7,662 nucleotides of DNA, taken from Anderseniella sp. (lineage in GTDB: Bacteria; Pseudomonadota; Alphaproteobacteria; Rhizobiales; Aestuariivirgaceae). The notes under the pieces are model-generated. The model was not told where the DNA came from and did not search any database. It was given only the letters and a program-made list of their open reading frames with translations. The stretch spans positions 1-7,662 of the forward strand of contig JABDRA010000105.1 in assembly GCA_013041995.1 (NCBI GenBank), written 5' to 3'. Below, one piece after another: positions 1 through 6,356 of this stretch (position 1 is the stretch's first letter; every line of letters starts with the position of its first letter). The position numbers were made by a program, and so were the translations under genes.

Positions 1-1
1 T

Positions 2-517
2 ACCGCAGGTGCCGGCGGGTATGACCAGATCATCGTTGGCCCCAATGACCGCAACCTTGCCTCAGGCGATGTGTTGTTCATCGATCTGGGTGCCACCTTT
101 GACGGGTACTTCTGCGACTTCGACCGCAATTTTGCCTGTGGCGATATCGATGATGAAACCAGGCGTACGCAAGACATTGTCTGGCGTGCCACCGAAGCCG
201 GCATTGCGGCAGCACGTCCCGGTGCCACGCCGGCAGACCTTGCTGCGGCCATGGTGTCTGTGATGGCTGATGCCGGGGCAACAGGCGGCAATGTCGGGCG
301 TCTCGGCCACGGCCTCGGCCTGCAACTGACCGAACCGCCGTCAAATATGACCGGTGATGAGACCGTGCTTGAGCCCGGCATGGTGATGACCATCGAGCCC
401 GGCATGGACTATGGCGGCGGCAAGATGCTGGTGCATGAAGAAAACGTTGTCATCACCGAAGACGGTTGCCGTCTGTTGACCACGCGCGCGCCGCGAGACA
501 TGTGGAAAATCAATTAG
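2..517 (+). CDS. M24 family metallopeptidase (Xaa-Pro peptidase / ectoine-hydrolase-like), C-terminal part
   Basis: This is the catalytic C-terminal half of a pita-bread-fold (M24) hydrolase. The frame is open to the left edge, so the start and the creatinase-type N-terminal domain lie outside; 171 residues are visible. All five expected metal ligands can be placed: Asp28 in FIDLG, Asp39 in FCDFDRNF (11 residues later, the family spacing), His103 in GHGLGLQLTEPPS, Glu132 in TIEPGMD and Glu146 in VHEENVVIT. The family uses a dinuclear metal centre to cleave amide bonds such as Xaa-Pro dipeptides; relatives include creatinase and ectoine hydrolase (DoeA). The GHGLGLQLTEPPS wording resembles the Xaa-Pro/DoeA branch more than methionine aminopeptidase. 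Exact substrate is unknown. The protein ends at a TAG stop. The next gene, an amino-acid-oxidase-type flavoprotein on the same strand, begins about 80 bp downstream, which fits a shared catabolic role (inference). Confidence 0.88.
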   Translation, partial: TAGAGGYDQIIVGPNDRNLASGDVLFIDLGATFDGYFCDFDRNFACGDIDDETRRTQDIVWRATEAGIAAARPGATPADLAAAMVSVMADAGATGGNVGRLGHGLGLQLTEPPSNMTGDETVLEPGMVMTIEPGMDYGGGKMLVHEENVVITEDGCRLLTTRAPRDMWKIN

Positions 518-596
518 AGTTTGAGTTTGCCCGTCCGGTGTCAGAGCATGAATGCCGGGGTTTGCTGCTGGTTCTGGCGAAGCTCTCCCGGTCTTG

Positions 597-1789
597 ATGG
601 AGTTCAGCAATTTGAAAACTTCTATTGCAATCATCGGAGGCGGGATCATGGGATCTGCAGCCGCCTACTTTCTGGCGCGTAGCGGTCAGGCAGGGTCGAT
701 CACTGTCATTGAACCGGATCCGACCTATGCTGCTGCAACCACGCCGCAGGGCGCAGGCGGCATCCGTCAGCAATTCAGTTTGCCTGAGAACATAGCAATG
801 TCGGGTTTCAGCCTGGATTTCTACAAATCCTTCGCCCGGCAAGTAAGCGATATACCGGATGTGCCGGACATCAATTTTCGGGAACAGGGATACCTGCTTG
901 TCGTCACCGAAAACGGCGAGAAAATCCTGCGTCACAATCAGCAACTGCAATCTGCAATGGGTGCACGGGCTGAACTGGTGGACTACGCTGAAATCCGCCG
1001 CCGCTTCCCGTCCATTCAACGTAACGATATTGTTTTGGGTTGCCATACGCCTGATGACGGATGGATCGATCCGAGCGCGGCCCTGTGGGGGTTTCGACGC
1101 GCCGCTACTCATCTGGGCGTTACCCACGAGAGGGCCGGGGTCACGGCAATCAATACAACTGATACCGCAGTGACTTCCGCACGGCTGGATACGGGTGAGG
1201 TGGTTGAGGCAGATTTTTTCATCAACACGGCAGGTCCGTGGGCCGCGTCCGTTGCGGGCATGACCGGCGCCCATCTACCGGTTGTGCCCATGTGTCGCGT
1301 ACAGCACTTCTGGAAATGCTCGCGGGAACTGGAGCCACTGCCGTTGGTCACAAAGACGAAAGCGGCATGTTCTTTCGCCCTGAAGGGGCCGGTTTTGCCG
1401 GTGGACGTCCCAGTTTTGATATAGAACCTGGATTTGTCGATGACATCTATTCCGGTTTCTTTGCCAATTATTTTGAGGAAACCGTGTGGCCGATGCTGGC
1501 ATCACTTGTGCCAGCTTTCGAAGAACTGAACCTGCAGAGAAGTTGGGCGGGGCATTACGCGCAGAACACGCTGGACGGAAACATGATTATCGGAAAGTAC
1601 TCACCTGGCCATGACAATATTATCACCGCCTGCGGGTTTTCCGGTCATGGGATCATGCATGCCCCTGCGGTTGGCCGTGCGCTGAGCGAACTCACCCTAA
1701 CCGGGAAATATCAATCGCTTGACCTTGGCCGTATGGAAATCGGGCGGGTTCAACGCAACGAGCCGTACGCCGAGGCTGGTATCAAATAA
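597..1789 (+). pseudogene. FOXRED1-like FAD-dependent oxidoreductase (DAO family), frameshifted
   Basis: This is a DAO-superfamily flavoprotein of the sarcosine/D-amino-acid oxidase type, closest in wording to FOXRED1. The N-terminal Rossmann motif is IIGGGIMGS (residues 12-20), followed by GGIRQQFSLPENI. The C-terminal part carries SWAGHYAQNTLDGN and ACGFSGHGIMHAPAVGR, the FAD/substrate-domain signature. The first 250 or so residues are in one frame, which runs to a TAG at 1422-1424. The rest is in the -1 frame, ending at TAA 1787-1789. The switch falls at about 1349-1354, where PLV is followed by DESGMFFRPEG only after a frame change. Inserting one A, or removing one CA of the CACA at 1349-1352, restores a protein of about 396 residues, the normal family size. 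Start: ATG 597 is used here, but TTG 612 has GGAG at 599-602 nine bases upstream, and ATG 552 is also open. It is either a recent pseudogene or a sequence error. Confidence 0.85.
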
Positions 1790-1794
1790 CCCGT

Positions 1795-3015
1795 TCACTC
1801 AATACCGCGTTCCGTCCACCACATCACGATCAGTGATATCGCCCCCAGAATGGCAAAACCGGTTATCAGCGGCACCACCGTATTGTCGAACCGGTTCCCG
1901 ATCGCCCAGCCCAGCGGCAGGGAGATGAAGGTGGAGACGGACCCGACGAAGGCCGCACCCAGCCCGGCCATGTGCCCCAGCGGTTCCATCGCCAGTGCAT
2001 TGAAATTGCCGAACAGGATACCGGTTGCAAAAAAGGCTGCCAGCAGCCAAACCATGAATGACCAGAAGGGTGGCACCCCGTCGAACTGCCAGACGACCAC
2101 CAGGAAAAGCGCCGATATCAGGGTCACGCCGAACAAAGCGCGCCAGGTCAGGAAGCGCATGCCAAGCCGCATCACGACACTTGAGTTGAAGATGCTGGCG
2201 GCGCCGATGGCAAGGGCTGCAACACCGAAGTAGACGGCAAACAGTTTGCCGGTGCCGTAGACGCTCTGGAACACCTGCTGTGCGGAACTCAGATAACCGA
2301 GAAACGCGCCGAATATGATGCCCGATGCAATTGTATACCCCACCGCCGCACGGAAACTGCAGGCTTGTGTGATACCGCCGGCAATGTTTCTGAAGGAGAG
2401 TCTCCGCCGCTCCGCCACCGCCAGGGTTTCAGGCTGGCGGGCTGCGAACCACACAGAGGCGATGATCGCCATCAACAGCAGCAGGCCGAAGATCGCCCGC
2501 CAGTCGGCAATCAGCAAGACCACTTCGCCGACAGACGGCGCGATGGCCGGTACCAGAATGAAGATGGCCATGACGATGGACATGATACGCGCCATGGCAC
2601 GGCCTTCGTAGCCGTCACGCACCAGTGCCAGGCTGACAATGCGCGGTGCCGCTGCACCCAGGCCCTGCAGCACTCTGCCCGCCAGCATGACCTCGAACAC
2701 TGTTGCCGTCATCGACATGATGCAACCGGCGATGAAGATGACATAGCCTCCATAGATGACCGGCTTGCGGCCAAAACTGTCGGACAGCGGGCCGGCGGCG
2801 ATCTGCCCGGCGGCAAATCCCAAAAACATGCCCGAGACGATCAATTGTGTGTCATTGGCATCCGTAACCCCCAGATCAGCGCCGATCTGGCCGAGCGCCG
2901 GCAGCATGGCGTCAATGGACAGGGCCAGGATCGAGACCATTGTCGCCAGCAGGGTGACGAACTCCGGTATGCTTAGGGGTTTTGTCGGTGCTTTCATCGG
3001 TGCCGGATAGGGCAT
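1795..3015 (-). CDS. Bcr/CflA-type multidrug efflux MFS transporter
   Basis: This is a 12-TM major facilitator of the drug:H+ antiporter type, in the inner membrane, exporting small hydrophobic compounds (family knowledge; substrate unknown). Seen in the sequence: an early hydrophobic segment containing a SIDAMLPAL motif like that of Bcr; loop 2-3 motif A, GPLSDSFGRKP, with the conserved Asp and Gly-Arg; the Bcr-style RVLQGLGAAAPR; the TM5 antiporter-like ILVPAIAPSVGE; then DWRAIFG before TM6. Further hydrophobic segments run to a short positive tail. Length is about 406 residues from ATG 3015, normal for the family. The start is uncertain: in-frame candidates are TTG 3030, ATG 3015 and ATG 2997, and none has a convincing Shine-Dalgarno sequence. 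It is the last gene of the minus-strand cluster, 37 bp after the hydrolase gene if started at ATG 3015. It converges on the oxidoreductase with 5 bp between stops. Confidence 0.88.
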   Translation of the reverse strand: MPYPAPMKAPTKPLSIPEFVTLLATMVSILALSIDAMLPALGQIGADLGVTDANDTQLIVSGMFLGFAAGQIAAGPLSDSFGRKPVIYGGYVIFIAGCIMSMTATVFEVMLAGRVLQGLGAAAPRIVSLALVRDGYEGRAMARIMSIVMAIFILVPAIAPSVGEVVLLIADWRAIFGLLLLMAIIASVWFAARQPETLAVAERRRLSFRNIAGGITQACSFRAAVGYTIASGIIFGAFLGYLSSAQQVFQSVYGTGKLFAVYFGVAALAIGAASIFNSSVVMRLGMRFLTWRALFGVTLISALFLVVVWQFDGVPPFWSFMVWLLAAFFATGILFGNFNALAMEPLGHMAGLGAAFVGSVSTFISLPLGWAIGNRFDNTVVPLITGFAILGAISLIVMWWTERGIE

Positions 3016-3052
3016 TGTGTGGCGCAACAAAATTACTTGATGTGCATGACTG

Positions 3053-4069
3053 CTATGGTTTTCCCGGTGCCAGCTTTATGGAACTGTCCCAGATGCGATA
3101 CCAGAACTGCCACAGGCGCGACGTAACGCGCTTCACCGGGATACGCTCATTTGCAGGTTGCATACTGCCGTCTGCGGCAATGTCGGCAACCTTGAAGCTG
3201 AACACGTAGGCATCTTCCACACCCATTCTGAGGTCGGTGATCACCACTTCGGACGGTGAGGGTTGCGATACCCGGTAGAAACCGTGGCTGAACCATTGCA
3301 GCCGTTTGACACCCCAGGTATCCGCAAGCGGTTTCAGCAAGTCGGTCCGGCTCTCATACCGGGTGAACTTTATGTCCTTCTTGTCGTCGAAAACCGAGTA
3401 GTAGCCCACATAATACCCGTCATCCTGCATGGCTACAAAGCGCCATAGCAGTGTATTGAACGGCGCAGGCGTCGACAGAAGATGGTTGTGGGTGAGCCCC
3501 TGGCTTTCCATCGAGCGCTCTGCAATGCCGGTGACATGGGCCTTTGCTGCCATGGTCCAGGCCAGATAGGTGCCAGCAAGTGCCAGGCAGATTGCGTTCA
3601 TCTTGTAGCCAACTGAGTTTTGCCGGTTGAAGGCAAGGACAGCGATCACGCCTATCGCCAGCCAGATTGTGTAGGCAGGATCAATAATGAAAGTGGACGA
3701 TCCTGATACCGGATATTCGGTAAGTGGCCAGAACAATTGCGTGCCATAGACGGTAAAACTGTCCAGCAGCGGGTGCGTGATCAATACCAGCCAGACCATC
3801 GCAACCCATAGTTTGAGGCTGGCAAGGCCGTGCAGCTTGTGCAAGGCCCAGCCGATCACCGGTGCGGCGGCTGTGAGCACAAGCAACGAGTGCGAAAATC
3901 CGCGATGATAGGTGAAGTCCTCAATCGCTCCGCCATAGGGGATGAGAACGTCAAGGTCCGGCAGCGTCCCGAGCATTGCGCCGTAAAGACTGGCCTTGCG
4001 CCCGATGGCGCGGCCTATTACCAGTTCGGCAACCGAGGCTCCGAGCAGAACTTGTGTCAGTGAATCCAT
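3053..4069 (-). CDS. YdjM/DUF457-family membrane-bound metal-dependent hydrolase
   Basis: This is a 338-residue inner-membrane protein of the DUF457 family (E. coli YdjM relatives), described as predicted metal-dependent hydrolases; no substrate is established. The conserved polar motifs sit between membrane helices: MDSLTQVLLGAS at the N-terminus, GTLPDLDVLIPYGG (Asp38, Asp40), YHRGFSHSL (His55, His60), ITHPLLDSFTVYG (His99, Asp103) and FIIDP (Asp130). About four to five hydrophobic helices cover residues 1-175; the remaining 160 residues form a soluble domain rich in aromatic and charged residues. ATG 4069 is chosen because MDSLTQ is the standard family start. The gene begins 35 bp after the S24 regulator stop, and a GAGG 15 nt upstream is too distant to be a strong ribosome-binding site. 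E. coli ydjM is LexA-controlled, so its place directly behind an S24/LexA-like regulator is suggestive. However, I find no alphaproteobacterial GTTC-N7-GTTC box here. Confidence 0.85.
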   Translation of the reverse strand: MDSLTQVLLGASVAELVIGRAIGRKASLYGAMLGTLPDLDVLIPYGGAIEDFTYHRGFSHSLLVLTAAAPVIGWALHKLHGLASLKLWVAMVWLVLITHPLLDSFTVYGTQLFWPLTEYPVSGSSTFIIDPAYTIWLAIGVIAVLAFNRQNSVGYKMNAICLALAGTYLAWTMAAKAHVTGIAERSMESQGLTHNHLLSTPAPFNTLLWRFVAMQDDGYYVGYYSVFDDKKDIKFTRYESRTDLLKPLADTWGVKRLQWFSHGFYRVSQPSPSEVVITDLRMGVEDAYVFSFKVADIAADGSMQPANERIPVKRVTSRLWQFWYRIWDSSIKLAPGKP

Positions 4070-4104
4070 GTGGTCTTAACGCAGCCTCAGCTTCAGCGGA
4101 TGTA

Positions 4105-4731
4105 TTACTGGCTGGTCCAGACGATTCGTGCCATCCATTTAATGTCACTGCGCTCAATGGTGAGCATGGGCAGTTGCGGGTTGAAGCAGGCAAGTTCAAG
4201 CTTCCTGCCGGTTTCCCGATGCAGCCGCCTGACCAGGATTTCGTCGTTGCCGGATTTGACGACCACCCCGTCACCGGGCCGCACCGGCGCTGCCGGTGAT
4301 ACGATAACGGTATCACCGTCACGGTAGACCGGCATCATGGCATCACCGGAGATCTGCAGGGCGTAGGCACACGGGTCATCGACACTGAGCAGGTCGATCC
4401 GGTTCCAGCCGTCTCCTGCCGGTCGTCCGGCATCATCAAACAGATCGCTCGTGCCGGCGGCAGCCAGATGGATACAGGGAACTGCCCGCTGCAGTCCCGG
4501 TCCGCCGTGCACCAGTCCGGTAAAATCATTCAGGCTTGTGCGTGTTGCCGCAAGGCATTTGGCAATGCTTTCAGTTGTCGGCCAGCGCAGCCTGCCGTGT
4601 GGTGTTGCACGCTTCGACTTGTTGAAGGCGGTGGCATCAAGACCGGCTGCCCTGGCCAGGCCGGACGCGGACATGCCATTTGCTTCAGCCAGCCGGTCAA
4701 TGGCCTGCCAGATCTGTGAATGTGAAAACAA
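4105..4731 (-). CDS. HTH + S24 peptidase-like (LexA/CI-type) transcriptional regulator
   Basis: This is a 208-residue regulator with an N-terminal XRE-type helix-turn-helix (about residues 5-60, including GMSASGLARAAGLDATAFNK and WPTTESIAK) and a C-terminal S24/LexA-like domain (about 85-205). Ser128 sits in QISGDAMMPVYRDGD, matching the catalytic SGDSMxP motif, and AAAG at 90-93 could be the Ala-Gly cleavage site. The position of the catalytic lysine (VTVKRL in LexA) reads ILVRRL, so it appears to be Arg168, 40 residues after the serine. That argues against classical self-cleavage. Start: TTG 4731 is preferred because GGGAG at 4740-4744 lies 8 nt upstream and the protein then begins FSHSQIWQAIDRL, the start I expect for homologs. 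An upstream codon at 4824 would add 31 residues of no recognisable domain. It heads the minus-strand cluster and probably represses its own divergent control region (inference). Confidence 0.87.
   Translation of the reverse strand: MFSHSQIWQAIDRLAEANGMSASGLARAAGLDATAFNKSKRATPHGRLRWPTTESIAKCLAATRTSLNDFTGLVHGGPGLQRAVPCIHLAAAGTSDLFDDAGRPAGDGWNRIDLLSVDDPCAYALQISGDAMMPVYRDGDTVIVSPAAPVRPGDGVVVKSGNDEILVRRLHRETGRKLELACFNPQLPMLTIERSDIKWMARIVWTSQ
4294..4318. repeat. 25-bp inverted repeat inside the S24 regulator gene
   Basis: CGGTGATAC (4294-4302) and GTATCACCG (4310-4318) form perfect 9-bp arms around a 7-base centre. The repeat lies in the codons for GDTVIVSP, just after the catalytic-serine motif. 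It could be an intragenic operator, an RNA hairpin or a coincidence of codon choice. Confidence 0.4.
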
Positions 4732-4739
4732 GGCCGTCT

Positions 4740-4744
4740 CTCCC
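4740..4744 (-). promoter_or_regulatory. Shine-Dalgarno deciding the TTG start of the S24 regulator
   Basis: On the minus strand the sequence reads GGGAG, then eight bases, then TTG at 4731-4729. This is near-ideal spacing and is much better than anything before the longer in-frame start at 4824. It supports a 208-residue protein. Confidence 0.7.
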
Positions 4745-4795
4745 AGGAGCGCATCTGGTCGCAATTGCTCCCCCCGAAAATGCATCCTGACTGCT

Positions 4796-4849
4796 TTGAC
4801 ATTTGGCAGAAACTGTAGCGTCACGGTTCGTCATGCACAAGCTTGTCAA
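4796..4849. promoter_or_regulatory. Divergent control region with two facing TTGACA elements and repeats
   Basis: Bases 4732-4896 separate the S24 regulator (leftward) from DUF952-pyrD (rightward). They hold a perfect -35-like TTGACA on the plus strand at 4796-4801 and another on the minus strand at 4849-4844, each oriented toward the gene it would drive. With 16-18 bp spacers the two promoters would overlap between about 4813 and 4832. Neither has a good TATAAT match at that distance, so the promoter calls are tentative. Inside lie a direct repeat CGTCA (4819-4823 and 4829-4833, exactly 10 bp apart) and a perfect 10-bp palindrome ACAAGCTTGT (4837-4846) covering the minus-strand TTGACA. These are reasonable operator candidates for the adjacent regulator. 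Confidence 0.4.
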
Positions 4850-4896
4850 TTGCCTGCTTGTTTTGCGTTTGCCTGACGAATAGGTTCGCTGCCAAC

Positions 4897-5241
4897 ATGA
4901 CAATCATTTACAAGATAATCGACAGGGACGAGTGGGACGCAGCACGCGGCTGCGGGCGGTACGCGGGTTCGCAGGATGACAGGCGTGATGGCTTCATTCA
5001 CTTCTCAACCGAAGATCAGATGCGCGAAACGGCGGCGAAACACTTTGCCGGTCAGGGCAATCTGGTGTTGCTTGCCATTGATGATGCTAACCTGGGTTCG
5101 GCCATGAAATGGGAAGCGTCGCGCGGCGGTGCGCTGTTTCCACACCTCTATAAGGCGTTGCCCGTGTCATCGGTTGTTCGGTCCTGGCCATTGCCGCTCA
5201 ACGAAGACGGCAGCCATGCGTTTCCGGATGACTTGCCATGA
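4897..5241 (+). CDS. DUF952 family protein
   Basis: This is a small soluble protein of 114 residues, the usual size for DUF952. Family signatures are visible: TIIYKIIDRDEW at the N-terminus, DGFIHFSTEDQ (residues 31-41), LVLLAIDDANLG (56-67), MKWEASRGGALFPHLYKAL (70-88) and a short C-terminal SWPLPLNEDG. No enzymatic activity is firmly known; I recall the family being placed near ADP-ribosyltransferase-like folds, but this is from memory and should be treated cautiously. ATG 4897 is chosen because the conserved domain begins immediately there; a start at 4843 would add 18 residues without family character. The TGA stop overlaps the ATG of pyrD (ATGA), so the two are translationally coupled. 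It is the first gene right of the divergent control region. Confidence 0.88.
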   Translation: MTIIYKIIDRDEWDAARGCGRYAGSQDDRRDGFIHFSTEDQMRETAAKHFAGQGNLVLLAIDDANLGSAMKWEASRGGALFPHLYKALPVSSVVRSWPLPLNEDGSHAFPDDLP

Positions 5242-6332
5242 GCCGCCTGTTTTCACTGGCGCGCCCTGTCCTGCATGCGCTCAGTCCTGAAACGGCTCAT
5301 GATCTGACCATCGCCACGCTGAGTTCAGGCCTGTTGAAGGCAGATGCGGTTCCAAAAGACGTGCGGTTGCATGTAAACTGCATGGGACTGGACTTTCCCA
5401 ATCCGCTCGGACTTGCAGCCGGGTTCGACAAGAACGCTGAAGTGCCCGACGACATGTTGCGCCTGGGGTTCGGATTTGTGGAAATTGGCTCGGTGACCCC
5501 GCGTCCGCAAAGGGGCAATGACAAGCCGCGCCTGTTCCGCCTGCCGGAAGACAAGGCGGTGATCAACCGGATGGGGTTCAACAATGACGGCCATGCGCGG
5601 GTCTTCGGGCGGTTGGCAGACCGCGATGATCGCGGCGGCATTGTTGGGGTCAATCTCGGAGCCAACAAGGACTCCGATGACCGCATAGCCGACTACGCGC
5701 TGGGCGCGGCTGCTTTCAACAAGTTGGCGAGTTACATCACGGTCAATGTTTCATCACCCAACACGCCCGGTCTGCGCGCGCTGCAATCAAAGGGCGAACT
5801 GGAAACCCTGATCGGCAGGGTCCGCGATGCCCTAGACGGGGCAGCAGATGAAGATGGGCGCCGGGCGCCACTGGTGCTGAAGATTGCCCCTGATCTGGTG
5901 GAAGACGAGCTTCACGATATTGCTGAGGTTTGCCTGAAAATGAAGGTCGATGCGATCATTGTGTCGAACACGACAATTTCCCGTCCGCCGCTGAAGTCGA
6001 AGCACAAGGAAGAGACCGGCGGATTGTCCGGTGCGCCGCTGTTTCAGCTGTCGACAGTGCAACTGGCCCGCACGCACTCGATGACCAGGGGCAAGATAGC
6101 GCTGATCGGTGCCGGAGGCATTGCAGGCGCTGAAGACGCCTGGCAGAAACTCCGGGCCGGCGCTTCACTGCTGCAGCTCTATTCGGCACTGGTCTACCAG
6201 GGCCCGCAACTCATAGTGGACATCCTGCAGGGGCTGACGGACCGGCTGGATGAGCACGGATTTTCCGGGTTGCACGAGGTGACCGGCAGTGGCCGGGAAG
6301 AGTGGCTTAAGGGCGGACCGTCCCGGAAGTAA
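5238..6332 (+). CDS. pyrD: Dihydroorotate dehydrogenase (quinone), class 2
   Basis: PyrD oxidises dihydroorotate to orotate in de novo pyrimidine synthesis, passing electrons through FMN to membrane quinone. The 364-residue protein has the class 2 layout: an N-terminal membrane-associating helical segment (LARPVLHALSPETAHDL) and then the FMN barrel. Visible motifs are GLAAGFDKN (58-66, FMN lysine), EIGSVTPRPQ (82-91), NRMGFNNDG (110-118), VNVSSPNTPGLR (169-180) with Ser173 aligning to the catalytic serine of class 2 enzymes, LVLKIAPDL (212-220), SNTT (243-246), GGLSGAPLF (261-269) and IGAGGI (290-295). The serine at the base position, rather than cysteine, separates it from class 1. The start overlaps the DUF952 stop by 4 nt. 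The end converges on the FAH-family gene with 24 bp between stops. The gene looks intact. Confidence 0.97.
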   Translation: MSRLFSLARPVLHALSPETAHDLTIATLSSGLLKADAVPKDVRLHVNCMGLDFPNPLGLAAGFDKNAEVPDDMLRLGFGFVEIGSVTPRPQRGNDKPRLFRLPEDKAVINRMGFNNDGHARVFGRLADRDDRGGIVGVNLGANKDSDDRIADYALGAAAFNKLASYITVNVSSPNTPGLRALQSKGELETLIGRVRDALDGAADEDGRRAPLVLKIAPDLVEDELHDIAEVCLKMKVDAIIVSNTTISRPPLKSKHKEETGGLSGAPLFQLSTVQLARTHSMTRGKIALIGAGGIAGAEDAWQKLRAGASLLQLYSALVYQGPQLIVDILQGLTDRLDEHGFSGLHEVTGSGREEWLKGGPSRK

Positions 6333-6349
6333 ACCGACACGCTCCGCCC
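6311..6349. terminator. Possible bidirectional stem between convergent pyrD and FAH genes
   Basis: GGGCGGA at 6311-6317 is complementary to TCCGCCC at 6343-6349, giving a 7-bp GC-rich stem with a 25-nt loop that spans the pyrD stop. The plus-strand side is followed by GTTGTTGT, only partly T-rich. The long loop makes this a weak call, but the location between convergent genes fits termination. Confidence 0.25.
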
Positions 6350-6356
6350 GTTGTTG

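Noticed and set aside
510..1274. 254-residue minus-strand open frame opposite the oxidoreductase
   Set aside because: It is antisense to a clearly recognisable FAD domain, has no recognisable motif and is Arg/Cys/His-rich as expected of a shadow frame.
1346..1356. Programmed -1 ribosomal frameshift in the oxidoreductase
   Set aside because: The site (C ACA AAG) does not fit the X XXY YYZ slippery heptamer because ACA to CAC does not re-pair. I know of no programmed shift in this family.
1790..1794. Terminator between the convergent oxidoreductase and MFS genes
   Set aside because: Only 5 bp separate the stops, and I see no stem with a T-tract around the junction.
2365..2976. 203-residue plus-strand open frame opposite the MFS gene
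   Set aside because: Its composition is low-complexity Arg/His/Gln/Asp, typical of the antisense of membrane-protein codons, while the minus strand encodes an intact MFS transporter.
4105..4731. Prophage or phage repressor region
   Set aside because: The regulator is flanked by metabolic and transport genes, with no integrase, Cro, tail or attachment-like sequence in the window.
4729..4824. Longer 239-residue start for the S24 regulator
   Set aside because: The extra 31 residues show no domain character, and the TTG at 4731 has a well-placed GGGAG.
4732..4896. Alphaproteobacterial SOS box (GTTC-N7-GTTC) upstream of the S24 regulator
   Set aside because: GTTC occurs at 4826-4829 and 4884-4887, but neither has a second GTTC eleven bases away.
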